A stretch of DNA of 64,000 nucleotides, from the NCBI RefSeq assembly GCF_050947875.1, contig NC_134576.1:51770255-51834254 (forward strand), in the 5' to 3' direction. Below are positions 1 to 12,015 of this stretch, piece after piece. This DNA is from Dermacentor variabilis (lineage: Eukaryota; Arthropoda; Arachnida; Ixodida; Ixodidae). Below the pieces are notes generated by a model, which was not told the origin of the DNA, made no database searches, and saw nothing but the letters and a program-made list of their open reading frames with translations. Each line of letters begins with the position of its first letter. Position 1 is the stretch's first letter. A program made the translations under genes and the position numbers.

Positions 1-712
1 CACCTTCCGCGCGCCGTCTCTACGGTTGGTGCGCCTTACGAATCGCATTAAAACCATTGCAAGGCTAGAGGGAGAAAAAAAACGTGAGCCATTTCACTCT
101 GCGAAGGTGAACGGCCAGCGAAGCTGTTTAGCACACGACACAGAGGTGTCACAGAATTTTAAACAAAGGTGCTAACTCATTTACTCTCTTGATGGGAGGT
201 CATCGTGGCGAAAGGCACGCACACACATTCGTTGTCTTAATCGGTGGGTCATTATTTGTCTTCACGGGTGGGTCATTATTTTTTTGGTCGTGATGGTGGT
301 AACGATGGCCTTGCGGTCGCAATGGTAGGCACTGATCGCCTCGGGTACAACGTTGGACACGTTCTAAGCGAGAGTCAAATGTATGCACTGGCTCATGCTC
401 AATGAAATGCGCTACTCGGCAGCTGCTGGTTTTATTATTGTGCTCCAGCGTGGACGACTAACTCCGCCTCGGGGAGCCGGAGGAAAATATCCCCGAGTGT
501 AATTGGAGAGCTGCTGCCCTTAGAAGCCGGCGGAGAGGAGGCACGCGTGACATTTCGACGGGACCGCTCGCCAGCGTAAAGCAGACACGCCCGACGTACC
601 CGTCACCTCAGGAGAGCTGAAGGAAACGACAAAGGCAGGGCGCTGAGTTTTTGCTCGCGCACATGAAGATTTCACGGAAGGCTAGCCCCATAACCAGCTT
701 CGCTGTGGAAAA
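1..712. other. No gene recognised; short tandem duplication
   Basis: No open frame here resembles a known family. The only visible structure is an imperfect tandem duplication at about 239-285, where a segment containing GGTGGGTCATTATTT occurs twice about 24 bp apart. The rest is unique-looking sequence of mixed composition. Confidence 0.4.
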
Positions 713-1348
713 TTAAACGAGTTCCTTGGATACTTTAACTGCGACTCCAGGGTGAAGCTCCAAATCCTGGGCCCCATATTTGCCAGCTACCATTTCCGCC
801 TGCGCCACCAGCCATTCCTGACCGCCATTGGTAGGGTCGGTTAGGCGCTGCTCCGCCCATATGGTTTGAAAAGGCTTGGGAACTGGGAGAGCAGAGGGAT
901 GGCCTGGCATTCAGAGATCATGTGAAAGAGGGGAAAACAGCTTCCACAGCGAGTAGAGAAGAGGATTGACAAGTAGTGCCACTCTGCAACTGCCGAAAGA
1001 CAGCTACTTGTCAACGAGAGTGGGATTGGAAGGGGATAGTGCTATTTTGCAAGTCGTAGTTGTCCAAGGTATGTGGAGTACGGAGAAGGGGCTAAGACAG
1101 GTGTTGATTGAGGTATTCCCAGTGAGACAGAAGGAAAGTTCTCGGGCAAGTTTACGGGCCAGCGCATGTGTGTGCTCATTTCCGGGCACAGCTGCGCGAC
1201 CAGCCCCCCAGGCACGTCTGTAAGTGTTGGTGGTGCGGAGAAGGGCGCTTTCAAGGCGGGGTGTAGTCTGAACATGTACAGTGCCAAGCGTGTTGTTGCG
1301 GCGCGCTATCTGGAAGTCTCTTATGTGAACCTTTTTCCCGCACAGCAT
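713..1348 (-). pseudogene. Decayed LINE ORF2 C-terminus (RNase H end and tail)
   Basis: This looks like the last part of a non-LTR retrotransposon ORF2. On the minus strand at about 1140-1215 the peptide WGAGRAAVPGNEHTHALAR matches the RNase H pattern W-x-PGH-x-x-V-x-GNE-x-AH-A-LAR that ends this domain in I-superfamily LINEs, with the His of PGH lost. A second frame at 713-910 has the pattern QEWLVAQAEMVAGKYGAQD, which resembles the conserved C-terminal tail of tick LINEs of this type. The two frames are separated by stops and frameshifts and no RT domain lies upstream, so this is a fragment. The RNase H call is reasonable; the tail call is weaker. Confidence 0.42.
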
Positions 1349-1449
1349 CAGACTGGAACTCCCACCCCCACCACGTCGCTTAAATCACTTGCCCATCATC
1401 GTCCTTCGAAAATGCCTCTTTGTTGGCTGAAAAATAACCTGCTTTTTTC

Positions 1450-1607
1450 ACGCGTCATTCTTTCTGTTTTTATGCACTTGCGAAAATGTAGCTTTCTTGT
1501 ACAACTTCTCTGAATACCTGTGTTTCTGTTACATTATCAATTGTGCCCACTCCTCATGTAATACCCCTAGCAAAGGGGTCTTTAAGGAAATAAAACTGAA
1601 CTGAATT
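1450..1607 (+). mobile_element. 3' end of a CR1/L2-like LINE
   Basis: The plus strand at 1538-1607 has the layout of a CR1/L2-type LINE 3' end: a small hairpin (ACCCCT / AGGGGT around an AGCAA loop, about 1562-1579), then an AATAAAA motif, then a short direct repeat of CTGAA. The same order (hairpin, AATAAAA, short tandem repeat) is seen in the better-preserved copy that ends at 22.43 kb. No RT coding remains upstream. Only the structure supports the call. Confidence 0.38.
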
Positions 1608-1617
1608 AACTGCGTGC

Positions 1618-1792
<175 letters not shown>

Positions 1793-1800
1793 ATGAGACT

Positions 1801-3540
1801 TGAAAGCCAGGGCAATTTTTATAGTAGACTATAATGTCAGTACTCTGCCAAAATCAATATTTCATCCAGAAACAAGTTTTCTATTTTTCTAGAGGACTCC
1901 AGCCGGTGCGGCTTTCTTTGAGAAGTGAAATCGCAGCGACCTCTGGTTTCCCTTCTGCTGTTCAAGCTTCATGGGCTAATACACCAGAATTTTACAGCGA
2001 ATCTGCTAAGGGGAGCAACTCAGCTGTTTTGGTCCAGCGTCGACCGACCACGACGGTCTGGTGATCTGCTCAGTATCGCATGTAAGCCAGAGAACAGTGA
2101 GCGACGTAGCCTGCATTGGAACTCTGAGCGGTCGTGTGCCCAGGTGGTAGGCCTTTATGTGTATGCCTACACGCTTAAGCATGTGTGTGCGTGAAGACCA
2201 GTCCGTCCGAACGTGCAGCCGGATGCTGGCGTCGGCACAGCCGGCAAGTCACATAGGAACATGCGTCGCAAAAAGAGAAAATTGCACAATTACCAAGCTC
2301 GGACATAGCAAAGCAAATTAAAGGACTCCGGTATAGCGAAGGAAATACACTGTATATATTGAAGCGTTTGCAATTCCTTACGAAGGTTTCGGGCACTGAC
2401 ACGCCAGGGGCATAGGTGTTGCAAAGGGGGCGAGAACTCTCTTGTACTACAGCTTCGTGGTCTTTGGTGTATCAGTTGCTCAGATAAGGATACATAAGCA
2501 TACATATAGACCATGCTTCAAGTTGCCTATTCCCAAGTTCTCTACCCAGGCACAATCCCCGAGGTCCAAGCTGGCGTGAAGGAGTTTAGATATGAACACC
2601 ATACCCGAAAAGTGCATGAAGTCCCCAAAGAATGGTAATCGTATTGAAAAGCCCCGCGTAACACTTCATCAAACTAGGGCTCACTCAGTTCTCCGCTCTA
2701 GTGTCTTTTGAGCGTCTCTAGTGTCGAGTTGGTCACCGCTCGTGACCGGCTCTTCCGAAGACTAGCAAGGATCCTTTGAAAACGGTCGTCACTTTAATTT
2801 CCCGCCATTTCAGCGTGGCGCGCTTATCGCTGTCTCCAATCTCGTAGGTCGCATTCCGGACTCATCCTCTGACTGCCTCGCAGTGACCACTTTGGCGCGC
2901 CAAAAACGAGCTGCTTCATTCGACGCACGCGTCTGTCTCGCAGCAAAGCATTCCCCGGAAATCAGCAGTGCATCCGTGGTCTGCCGTGGCAGTCGGGTCG
3001 GAGCGTTCGATTAAGCATTCAAGCCACCGAACGATATCATCGCACCACTCATGCATTACCGAAACGTGCATGCCCGCAAGCGGGAGCACCACCGCCTGAC
3101 CACGGCACGAAATGCTACACCATGCCAAAGGGTGGAGCGAGATTAAGATAAGCGCGACTTCGATTATGTATCGCTCAAAATGCCGTCCGTGCGGTGAATT
3201 TTTCACTGCCTGCATAAAGAGTGGGATGGCGAAACGGCCAGAAGAGTGATACGGGAATTACTACAACGAGCTCGACATTCTTACACGAGTCGAAACACTG
3301 AGACCAACGCGTGGACAAGCGAGAATCACTACGATGACAACCAATCTGAGAAAGCGCTCTCACCCGTGGTGAGTTCTACGCGTCCGAGCACGGTGCCGTA
3401 TGGGAATAAACAGTCGGCCGCCGATACGTCGCTGAAGCTACTCATAGTGATCGAAGCGGTGTACGGTTTTCTAGCCAGTTATTTTCGTTTCATCTATTTT
3501 TTTTGCTCTCCTGGCGCTTTGCGATAGCATGGCGAGAGAG
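1801..3540. other. No gene recognised
   Basis: Several frames of 60-100 codons occur on both strands, but none has a recognisable domain, a strong start context or support from neighbours. I see no terminal repeats. Confidence 0.4.
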
Positions 3541-6500
3541 AGATAAAACTTTGTTATGTCCTTGATGGGGTTCAGGGGTGTCGGGGGTCGGGAGACTAAC
3601 CCCCAATCCCCCCTTCCTCAGACGGCGGCCAGTCCTTGCTTTCTGGCGGCGTCTTCGGCCATCCGGACGGCCCAGAGCTGCTCCTCTGGGTCCAAGCTGA
3701 GCAGCAATGTCTCCCACTGCTCGGCCGTAGTTATGCGTGTGTTAGTGTGGGAGGTGTTGGTGGGTGAGGCTTTGGGGCGTTGCCAGATAATATGATCGAG
3801 GTCAGCGCGGGCCTCGCACGCTTTGCAGAGTAGAGAGTATGCATCGGGGTACATGCGGTTGTAAAGCACGGGGTTCGGAAAGGTTCGTGTCTGAAGGAGT
3901 CGCCAGGTGGTAGATTGAGACTTATTCAGTGTTTTGTGTGCTGGGGGGTAGCGTAACCGCTCCCTGCGGTAGTGCAGGAGAATTTCTCTCAACGTGACCA
4001 TTCGGTCCCGCGCATGACCGCGATGCAGAACAGAGGGCTGGTCGGGATCGGAAGACGCAGGAGCAGGATGATGCGCCCGGTGTGCGAGAGCTCGGGCTGC
4101 ATCGTGGGCGGCTTCGTTTCCAGCCAGACCCGAGTGACCAGGGGCCCAGATGATCTGCACGCGGCGTTGCCTTGAGGGAGGAGTGCCAGAGAGAATCTTC
4201 TGTGCTTGGGGTGCTATCAGTCCTCTTGTGTAGTTACGAATGGCCCTTTTTGAATCGCTTATGATGCTGTGTGCGTTGGTAGCCGCGTAAACCAAAGCGA
4301 TGGCCGTTTCTTCTCCTACTTCGGGTTGCGTGGTGAATATTGATGCGGCCGCGGCGAGGCGGTACTGCGAACCCGCGACTGCGACGACCGCCATGGCATT
4401 TTGGTTGGGGTATTCTGCTGCGTCGACGTAGGTTACGTCAGCGGCTTGGTCGTAGCGCTTTTGTAGTCGTTTAGCTCGTTCTGCACGTCGCTCCGGATTG
4501 TGTTCAGGGTGCATATTGCGAGGTATGGGTGGGATAACTAGTTGAGCACGAATGTTTGGAGGGATGGGTACTTTTGGTCCGAATTGGGTGGTGTAGGTTA
4601 TGCCTAGGGTGCCTAGAATGTGCCTGCCCGTGGTGGAATTGGCGAGTCGTTCGTATTGGCTAATACGCTGCGCTTCAATAAGCTCTTCTATGGTGTTATG
4701 GATGCCGAGGGCGTCCCGTTTCTCGTTAGAGGTGGTGATGGGAAGATGTAGGGCTTGTTTATAGGCCCTCTTGATCATGGTGTTGAGTTTGAGCTTGTCA
4801 GTTGCATTGAGGCTAAGGTACGGGGCGACATAGGTGATCCTGCTCAGGGCGTAGGCGGTTACCAGGCGTATAAGGTTGCTTTCTTTCATGCCGTGATATC
4901 GATTTCCGATGCGTGCAATGAGGCGAGTGGTTTGGTGTACATGATTATCTAATTGTTTGAGTATCTCCGTGTTTCTGCCGTTATGTTGGATGCGTAAGCC
5001 AAGGATACGAATGCTAGGTACAGTAGGTATGCGTTGCTGGTGCACGTGGAGTTCTATCTCGGGCGGGTGAGGGTCTGGGCGTCGACCTCCCCAATTAGGC
5101 TTGCACAGAAGGAGCTCCGATTTCTGTGGGGAGCACGCCAGGCCGCGCGGTTCTACGTATGCAACGACCTCGTTGATGGCTTGCTGCAGCGTGTCTTGGA
5201 TGTCCCCGTCGCTGCCCCCGGTGACCCACAGGGTGATATCGTCTGCGTAGAGGCTATGCTTGAGGTTGGGGATGCTAGCTAATGCAGGCGGTAGTCCGAG
5301 CAAGGCCACGTTGAACAGAAAAGGGGATAGAACCGATCCTTGCGGCGTGCCTTTGCTGCCGAAGTGAATAATTGGCGACTGCAACCCTCCGATGGTAATG
5401 GTGGCCGTGCGACCTGTAAGAAAATTCTTCACGTAGTTATATGCTCGATGACCAACCTGGAGTTGTGCCAGTTGGTTCAGTATGGCCTCATGCGTGACGT
5501 TATCGAATGCCTTGGTTAGGTCTAGTCCCAAGATGGCTTTGGTGTCCAGCCTGGAGCTTTCGTCGCCATCGATAATTTGGTGCTTGAGCAGCTGAATCAT
5601 GATATCTTGAGCAGAAAGTTTCGGGCGGAAGCCAACCATGGTATTGGGGAAGAGGTCGCTGTCGTTCATATGTCTGTGTAAGCGTGTGAGGATGACGTGT
5701 TCGAGTACCTTTCCGACACATGAAGTGAGGGAGATAGGGCGGAGGTTTTCGAGTAGGAGGCGCTTCCCGGGTTTGGGAATCATAATAATTTTGGCTTCTT
5801 TCCATTGTGAGGGGAGGTTTCCAGTTTCCCAGTATGCGTTAAAATAAACTGTGAGGGCTAGTATAGAATCCTCATCTACGTTGCGAATCATTTTATTAGT
5901 AATACCATCAGGTCCCGGGGCTGAGTTAGGGCGGAGTGCGAGGATGGCTTCCCGCACTTCTGCTGCTTGTATGGGCACGTCCAGGTGGTCGTTAGCGGTG
6001 CCTGTGTGTGCTGGAGCGGATGTAGTAGGTTGAGGTCCTATGTATCGGTCTATCAGCTCTTGAAGAACTTGTGCGTCCGTGCCCGGATGGGTGTGAATAA
6101 TTTTTTGCAAGTTGTGCTGTTGTGTGTTCTTGCTGTTGGCCGGATCGAGGAGGTAACGGAGGATATTCCACGTTTTGGGCAGGTTTGGTTGCCGCTCCAT
6201 GCTGTCGCATGTGTTGTGCCAATTTTGACGAGTAAGTTCTCGTGCGTAGTCTTCGATGTGAAGGGTGAGAGTACTAATACGTTTCCTGAGCGTTCGGTTG
6301 AGCTTGTTGTGTTTGTATCTGCGTTGCAGACTGGCGAGGGCTTCCCACATATGCAGTAACTTGCTATCGGCCTCCTGCAGGTTGGCTTCCTCAGGCACCA
6401 ATTTAGTGGCTTCGCTCGCGTCCTGCAGCAAGGATGCGACCCAATCTTCGAAAGGGGGTTGGGTACCCGAGAAAGAGGTGAGGGCTCTGGCCTGCCGGAA

Positions 6501-7218
6501 AGCGTCCCAGTTCGTTATGCGGAGTTGACGACCCTTAGGCTTTCGCGGGCCCGCTCGAACTGTTGTTTGGATTAAATAGTGATCGCTGCCCAAGTTGTCT
6601 TGTGTGTTGATCCAGTCTGCTTGTGGAATTCGTTTTGCGAATGTTAAGTCCGGAGTAGTGTCTCTGCTAACGCAGTTTCCCATACGGGTGGGACAAGTTG
6701 GATCCGTGACAAGAGTAAGACCTAGATTCTGTCCGTCAAGCCATAGTTGTCTTCCCTTTCGGCGGTTCATTGAGTATCCCCATGCCACCGCAGGGGCGTT
6801 TAGGTCCCCTACGATGAGCAGGGGGCCTCTCCTAGCTACTTGATCTGCTTTGGTGAAAAGTCGTAGAAACCTATATTGTTGTTTGGGGCTGCTGTACACA
6901 TTGAGGATGAAGAGACTCTGTTGCTTGCGCCTTGCAGACGGGATGATCTCCAGGAAAATGTGGGCTGCTGTATCAATGCCTGTGTGGTGCTGTATAAACG
7001 GAATGTTTCGCTTAACTAGTGTGGTTACTTGGGGCCTGCGGTTATCATCGCAAACTGCGGTGTATGCCGCGTATCCCGACAGCTTAGCCGCTACTCCGGT
7101 CTCTTGTAATGCGATAACATCGGGGGAAGTATGTGGGGCGAGAGAGGTAATATATTGCTCTAAGTGTGCTCTAAGTGCTCCATCGCTGTTCAGAATCAGG
7201 TACAAGAGAGTGTGAGAA
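3541..7218 (-). mobile_element. I-superfamily non-LTR retrotransposon copy (LINE A)
   Basis: This minus-strand LINE copy has one long open ORF2 followed by a short 3' UTR. The UTR (3617 down to about 3541) contains the motif ACAAAGTTTTAT and runs into a CT-rich tail of the CTCTCTCTC type. No ORF1 lies upstream. Instead, 7219-7300 looks like the 3' tail of another LINE in the same orientation, so this copy is probably 5'-truncated and inserted beside an older element. No target-site duplication could be assigned. Confidence 0.72.
3618..7205 (-). CDS. LINE ORF2: AP endonuclease - reverse transcriptase - RNase H
   Basis: The protein would nick target DNA and reverse-transcribe LINE RNA at the nick. 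The frame is open for 1195 codons with no stop. Domains in order: AP endonuclease (QETG near residue 34, GDLNA near 133, SDHY near 207); reverse transcriptase (PISLTSCVGKVLE, GFRPKLSAQD, LDLTKAFDNV, GTPQGSVLSPFLFN, YADD at about residue 653); RNase H from about residue 900 (TYVDAAE, SDSKRA, WAPGHSGLAGNEAAH near 1017); and a Cys-His tail (CKACEARADLDHIIW) in which the last expected Cys is not found. The listed first codon is TTG. The true start was probably an upstream ATG lost by truncation, because the endonuclease begins abruptly. RNase H together with the AP endonuclease places it in the I superfamily. The lack of disabling changes suggests recent insertion. Confidence 0.85.
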   Translation of the reverse strand: MYLILNSDGALRAHLEQYITSLAPHTSPDVIALQETGVAAKLSGYAAYTAVCDDNRRPQVTTLVKRNIPFIQHHTGIDTAAHIFLEIIPSARRKQQSLFILNVYSSPKQQYRFLRLFTKADQVARRGPLLIVGDLNAPAVAWGYSMNRRKGRQLWLDGQNLGLTLVTDPTCPTRMGNCVSRDTTPDLTFAKRIPQADWINTQDNLGSDHYLIQTTVRAGPRKPKGRQLRITNWDAFRQARALTSFSGTQPPFEDWVASLLQDASEATKLVPEEANLQEADSKLLHMWEALASLQRRYKHNKLNRTLRKRISTLTLHIEDYARELTRQNWHNTCDSMERQPNLPKTWNILRYLLDPANSKNTQQHNLQKIIHTHPGTDAQVLQELIDRYIGPQPTTSAPAHTGTANDHLDVPIQAAEVREAILALRPNSAPGPDGITNKMIRNVDEDSILALTVYFNAYWETGNLPSQWKEAKIIMIPKPGKRLLLENLRPISLTSCVGKVLEHVILTRLHRHMNDSDLFPNTMVGFRPKLSAQDIMIQLLKHQIIDGDESSRLDTKAILGLDLTKAFDNVTHEAILNQLAQLQVGHRAYNYVKNFLTGRTATITIGGLQSPIIHFGSKGTPQGSVLSPFLFNVALLGLPPALASIPNLKHSLYADDITLWVTGGSDGDIQDTLQQAINEVVAYVEPRGLACSPQKSELLLCKPNWGGRRPDPHPPEIELHVHQQRIPTVPSIRILGLRIQHNGRNTEILKQLDNHVHQTTRLIARIGNRYHGMKESNLIRLVTAYALSRITYVAPYLSLNATDKLKLNTMIKRAYKQALHLPITTSNEKRDALGIHNTIEELIEAQRISQYERLANSTTGRHILGTLGITYTTQFGPKVPIPPNIRAQLVIPPIPRNMHPEHNPERRAERAKRLQKRYDQAADVTYVDAAEYPNQNAMAVVAVAGSQYRLAAAASIFTTQPEVGEETAIALVYAATNAHSIISDSKRAIRNYTRGLIAPQAQKILSGTPPSRQRRVQIIWAPGHSGLAGNEAAHDAARALAHRAHHPAPASSDPDQPSVLHRGHARDRMVTLREILLHYRRERLRYPPAHKTLNKSQSTTWRLLQTRTFPNPVLYNRMYPDAYSLLCKACEARADLDHIIWQRPKASPTNTSHTNTRITTAEQWETLLLSLDPEEQLWAVRMAEDAARKQGLAAV

Positions 7219-7300
7219 AGAAATAAAAGACAGGAAAGTTAGGGAGGTCAACCAGGTACAATGTTACTTGCTACGCATAGCGTGGTGTAACCAGAATTGA
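7219..7300 (-). repeat. LINE 3'-tail-like sequence
   Basis: The plus-strand text here includes TTAGGGAGGTCAACCAGGT and a nearby GTGTAACCAGA, which resemble the GCAGGGAGGTTAACCAGA tail at 12,037-12,054 of the LINE at 12.0-17.3 kb. It is read as the remnant 3' end of a related older LINE lying just upstream of LINE A. Confidence 0.38.
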
Positions 7301-10267
7301 TGTGATGATGAAGAAAAAGAAGTGTGTACACATATAACGTCACGCAGGCGAGAGACAAAAAACGTTTATCAAGAACACAAAGCAAGAAACAAAGGGCAAC
7401 TCCTATAGATCTTTTCATGAAGCACGTGCGCTAAGTTGATTTCATAAGAGTGGCCCGCTGGGCGAGTCGGTAGATAGTACTTTGTAAGGGCACCGTTTGC
7501 TGGTCAGCACCCATTCTGTTCCTTTCTTTGTGTCTTGTCTTATTAATTCTTTCTGGTCACTCTTTCAGTTTTCTGATTATCATTTCAGTTTGCCGCCGTA
7601 CCCACACAAATTAGGCCGACTGTTTCTCTCCTCAACAGGTAATGACAACTAGCTGCAGTAGATGACTTTCCGGTGGACCGCTGGGAGTCGCTCACGGAAA
7701 GATACATTCGTTTATGGTAACGACCGAGCTCCGCATCAAGTAGGAAAGTTGATTTAAAAGCTGGCTTGCGTTGGGGATAGTTGGAATATCATACTTGCGT
7801 TTAAAAAGCAGCGCTGCAAAATTGAGCCTCAAAGACGAGAAGAGCAGTGCACATACGCCAGGACACGCCCATTGTATACGGTGAGCTGTGACTGGTCGCC
7901 AGTGTCCCCGTTGCCACATGCTGGGTCGGGCCACTTGTCCAGGTGTCGATGTCTGAACACAGATTTGAGCACCCTGCCCGTGTCCAGAGGACCGAGTGCA
8001 ACGCGCTCCTGGCGTGAAAGCCAGTGAATCCGAAAGTCATCTATCGGGACAGAAATGCTGGCTGTCTCTAAAGTAGCGGTGCAGTGGAAATTCATAGTCT
8101 TAAATTTTAAGTTTTACTTGTGGCAGTGATGGTGATCACTACAGGAGACGTTAAAAATTGGCAGTGTCTTAGCTCGGCTATGCCAGCATACACGTAGCGA
8201 AACCTAAGGCATAGCATGATTAGCCTTGGTTAATCTTCATTGCAAGTCCAGGTTATTCTGGTTGTCTAGCTGTGTTGCGGCGTCTAGCCAGTCGTGCGGC
8301 GCGCTGTTCGTCTGTTTCCGGGGCGATTCGTTTCCTCTTCATCTCGTTCCGATGTCGATTCCAGGCCTCCTCCTGCTTATCAGAATTGTCGCTGTCCATA
8401 CTGCCGCCTCAACTGTGGTTACGGCGCACGTGAGCTCTCCTTTTCAATCCTCCGACATGTTATCAGGCACACGACGCAGCTGGCGAAGCGAGCGCAGGCG
8501 AACGCAACGACGAGCAACGTGGTGTGACGAGGAACGCGGTGTGACGTCACGTGCCTCCTCGGAGCACCACCATGGCAAAATCGCAAGTTCGCGGCTTTAG
8601 TAAAATGTCCGCCACCGCTTTGAAGACATGTTTTCAGACGACGCTGTGTATTGTTAAGTACTCGGTGGATGGTTGCCGGAGTAATATGTGCGATGTGCTT
8701 GGTAGGGACTGTCGGTAGTTCCTGCAGTGTGCGTGAGCATTGTTCTCGTACACCCGTCCTTTCGGTGTGCCCCCTTCCCGCGGACGTTATCAGACGAAGT
8801 ACATGTCTTGCGCTATCACATGACATGTGAAAATGTGATTTAATTCACAAGTATCGTGATACTTTTTGCTTATACTTCCACTGCGTTATTTTCAGACACC
8901 CAGTGCAATCGCGAAAGAATCGAGAGCTGGGCGAGTTGGTACATTTTGGGAAAGGGCATCTTTTGAGAATTGCAGTGTGCACGATATGCCCTGTATTTCT
9001 ATCTCATCATGTAGAATCATTTGTGAAAATCTTTATTTTCCCATAGAAACATTTGTGATGATATAGGATTATGGTGAAGTGCATAGGAGTCTCTTTCAAT
9101 AGGAATATAGCAGCACATAAGGGACTAAAGAATCGACGCTTCCAGGCCGTGTCCTCATCTGCACTAGACCATGTGTTTCAACCCTGACAGTCTTTAACTA
9201 TTACTAATAAGATAGTCTATAGCAGAACACGGTTATTGAATTAGTGAGGGATTTACTTGAATGAAACTGGTAACGTAGTTGGCAACATTGTGCTGGTAGT
9301 TCTTGCCACAAACAACAAATTTTAAATTGTCTAATGTTCAAATGATGATAGCCTGGGGGAATATGCAAAAAGGAGATGACGTTTCGGTCACACAGAGCAT
9401 CTTGTAAACGCGCTGAAACGGTCATCTAGAAAAAGCTGCAGCCGAAAAGCACATTCTGCTATTTCTCCAATTAAACACATGTTCATCAGTCGATTGAACG
9501 TGTTTATTTTGTAATAATCTATTGAACGCGTTGTTGAGCTGGTTGGTGCATGCTTTTGACAAGAATCGTGGTGCGACGGAAAGGTAAGGACGCAAAAAAA
9601 AAAAAAAACACGACAGTATGCCCATCCACGTCGTTTCTCATTTTGAGCCGCAATTTTGGTCAAGGAAAATAAAATTAACAGATTCGACACACAATCACAC
9701 TTTTTCGCTGGCCAAGGTTCTACCACAAGAGACGACAAAACAAAACTTCCTGGGGGATAATTTCTTAGGCTTAGTAATTACGATTCGTTGATTAACCTAT
9801 GCGTTATCAATGTCAGGTCGTCAATGGCAACTGAACATTTGCACCGAATGGAAAGCTCACAACAAGTAAGCTTTTAAAACGGATCAAAAGTTCTCCTTCA
9901 TTTTGCCCTCAAAACCAAGAGCGCCAGGAGCGCACTATACTATGGAGACATTAAAGTTACGTCACATGGCAAAAAGCCACGCAACGATGCAAACGCGAGA
10001 AAACCTTGATGCTACTGAATGTCTATGGTGGAAAAAACAAGCACTCGCGACACACGTTATGCGCAGCTATGTGACTGCGCCCCGTCGACCAGCAACAATT
10101 ACTTCTCGTCTTCACATTTCGTGTGACGAGCCCAAAACTAAGCGTGCGCCGCCAGCTGAGATAGCCTAGCATAGAAATCTTTGGCGCTCCGGCCAGCGCG
10201 TTACAAAAGTTAGCGTTGTCCCATTCAAGTCACTACGTGGTGTATCCACTTGAAGTATTGAATCAGT
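7301..10267. other. No gene recognised
   Basis: No frame has a recognisable domain. Two copies of a short motif (TGGGCGAGT[C/T]GGTA) occur at about 7461 and 8927 and recur elsewhere in the window (see findings). A poly-A run of about 15 is at 9594-9608. Frames of 115-135 codons at 8.2-8.8 kb lie in sequence rich in CpG and ACGTCA motifs but match nothing I know. Confidence 0.4.
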
Positions 10268-10372
10268 TCTGGGGTTTTACATGCCAAAACCACGATTTCA
10301 TTATTAGGTACGCCGTAACTGGGGGCCCCGGATTAATTTTGACCACCAGGGCATCTTTAACCTGCCCCCAAT
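10268..10372 (-). repeat. Ruka-like SINE fragment (3' part)
   Basis: The plus-strand text carries the string of blocks seen in the fuller SINE at 46 kb: GGGGTTTTACATGCCAAAACC, a diverged form of ATTATGAGGCACGCCGTA, TTTTGACCACC, then TCTTTAAC. The tRNA-like head is missing, so this is a truncated, older copy in the same minus orientation. It lies just upstream of the BEL/Pao remnant. Confidence 0.72.
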
Positions 10373-10595
10373 GCACGGGACGTGAACCAATGGGCCAAAT
10401 CAAGGAAGACCGCGTTATTTCTAGATTTTAATGTTGTATTTCCAACACACATGCTCACGGCAAATTGTAAGATCAGAATGAAAAAAGTGAATGCTGATTT
10501 GGTCATGAAGTTGCTTTCCTTACTTTGTATACTTTTTGTCACTGACCAATTTTCGTGCATTTCTGTGCGAGATAATATTTTATGCCTCGTGTATT

Positions 10596-12000
10596 CTTAA
10601 CACAGATCTTCATTTGCTTTCCAATGCAAGCCCGTACGCTTGTGGGACAGCAGCCTACTTGATAAATACCTACGAAAGCCAAAAACAGGCTGAGCTACTC
10701 ATCGCAAAAGGACGAATCACTCCAACGAAAGAAATGTCTCTGCCAAGACTCGAGTTAACAGCTGCTACGCTATCCGCACGCCCCACTGGATATATGAAAA
10801 GTGGATTTGTAAGAAAACTAAACAAAACAAGATCTCGGACAGACTCGACCGTTATTCTAAATTCTTTGTCGGAACTAGAGTGAAGAAAATAAAAGAAAAA
10901 AACGAAACTGTCAGAGTGAAAATACGTCACAAGTGAAGAAAACTTAGCTGATTTGATGACTAGAGGTGTGAGCACAGACCGTTTGATACACTCAGAACTG
11001 TGGCGTCATGGTCAAAAAGGGTTTGTTGTGAAAAAGAAAACTGCAGAGCAAACCGAAGCAGAACGAGACACCGAAATGGTGGAAATTATGCGACCGACAC
11101 GTGCACGTCAATTGCGGCAGTGATTGACGCACATACGCACATACATACATACAATTACTCAAAGTGACTGCACAGGTTTTCAGGTATATCCAGGATATGC
11201 GAAAAAAAGAGCCGGATCACAGGAGACCTAAGTTTTGAAGAACTGAGGAAGGCAAAAGCAACAATAATAAAGCTAGAACAACGGCACATACGAGAAGCTA
11301 TCGCACAAAGCAAAAGCATTCCTGCGAAGACGACAAGGACGTTTCTTCATGGTATGAAAGTCCTTGAAAACGGGCAAGGTCTGATAAGACACAAAGGTCG
11401 CCTACTTCAAAGCGGATTAACATACAATGAAGTACGGCCTATTGCGCTAAGAAAGTGGATGACTGTTAGATAGCTGCTGGTGCGTCATATTCATCAAGTC
11501 ACGCTGCATGGAGGAATAAGCGTCGCATTATCGCAACTTCGAACTACGTAGTGTATAATACAAGGAAGGCAGTTGGTGAAGAAAGTGATTCATGGATGTC
11601 TAAAGTGCCAACATTTTGACGCCAGAACACTGCGCCCAGAAACAGCCCCACTTCCTGCCGGCAGAGTCAACGAGCGACAACCATTTGAAGCGACCGGTGT
11701 GGATTTCGTGGGTCCGGTGCTTATAAATACGCAATGAAAGCACTACAAAAGAGTATTTGTATGTGCTGCTAAACGAGCTGTACATCTCAAAGTATTGAAC
11801 AACAAGACAACAGAAGCATTCTTACATGTATTCCTAAGATTTACAGTGAAACAAGGCCCATGTTGCACGATATACATCGACAACACAAGGACCTTCAAGA
11901 AAACCAACAGACACATCAATCGTACGATTAAAAAACTACAGGAGCAAATCAAATAAATATACATCGCAGAACAAGCACCTTGGTGGGGAGGCATTTATAA
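10596..12000 (+). pseudogene. BEL/Pao retrotransposon pol remnant, left part (RNase H to integrase)
   Basis: This is a decayed pol region of a BEL/Pao LTR retrotransposon. At 10,600-10,780 the frame shows a degraded catalytic block followed by ASPYACGTAAYL and SLPRLELTAATLSAR, a hallmark of BEL/Pao RNase H. Farther along come ADLMTRG near 10,950 and an integrase part: an HHCC-like zinc region near 11,480-11,620, the core segment ATGVDFVGPVL near 11,695, and APWWGG at 11,976-11,993. Many stops and frameshifts separate these blocks. The reverse transcriptase and LTRs are absent. Integrase coding stops at about 12,005 because a LINE is inserted there; it resumes at 17.3 kb in the same frame. Confidence 0.82.
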
Positions 12001-12015
12001 AAGGATAGTATGATG
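12001..12015. repeat. Target-site duplication, left copy
   Basis: AAAGGATAGTATGAT at this end corresponds to AAAGGTTAGTATGAA at 17,293-17,307; the first 14 bases differ at one position. It marks the 3' end of the minus-strand LINE inserted into the BEL/Pao integrase. Confidence 0.8.
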
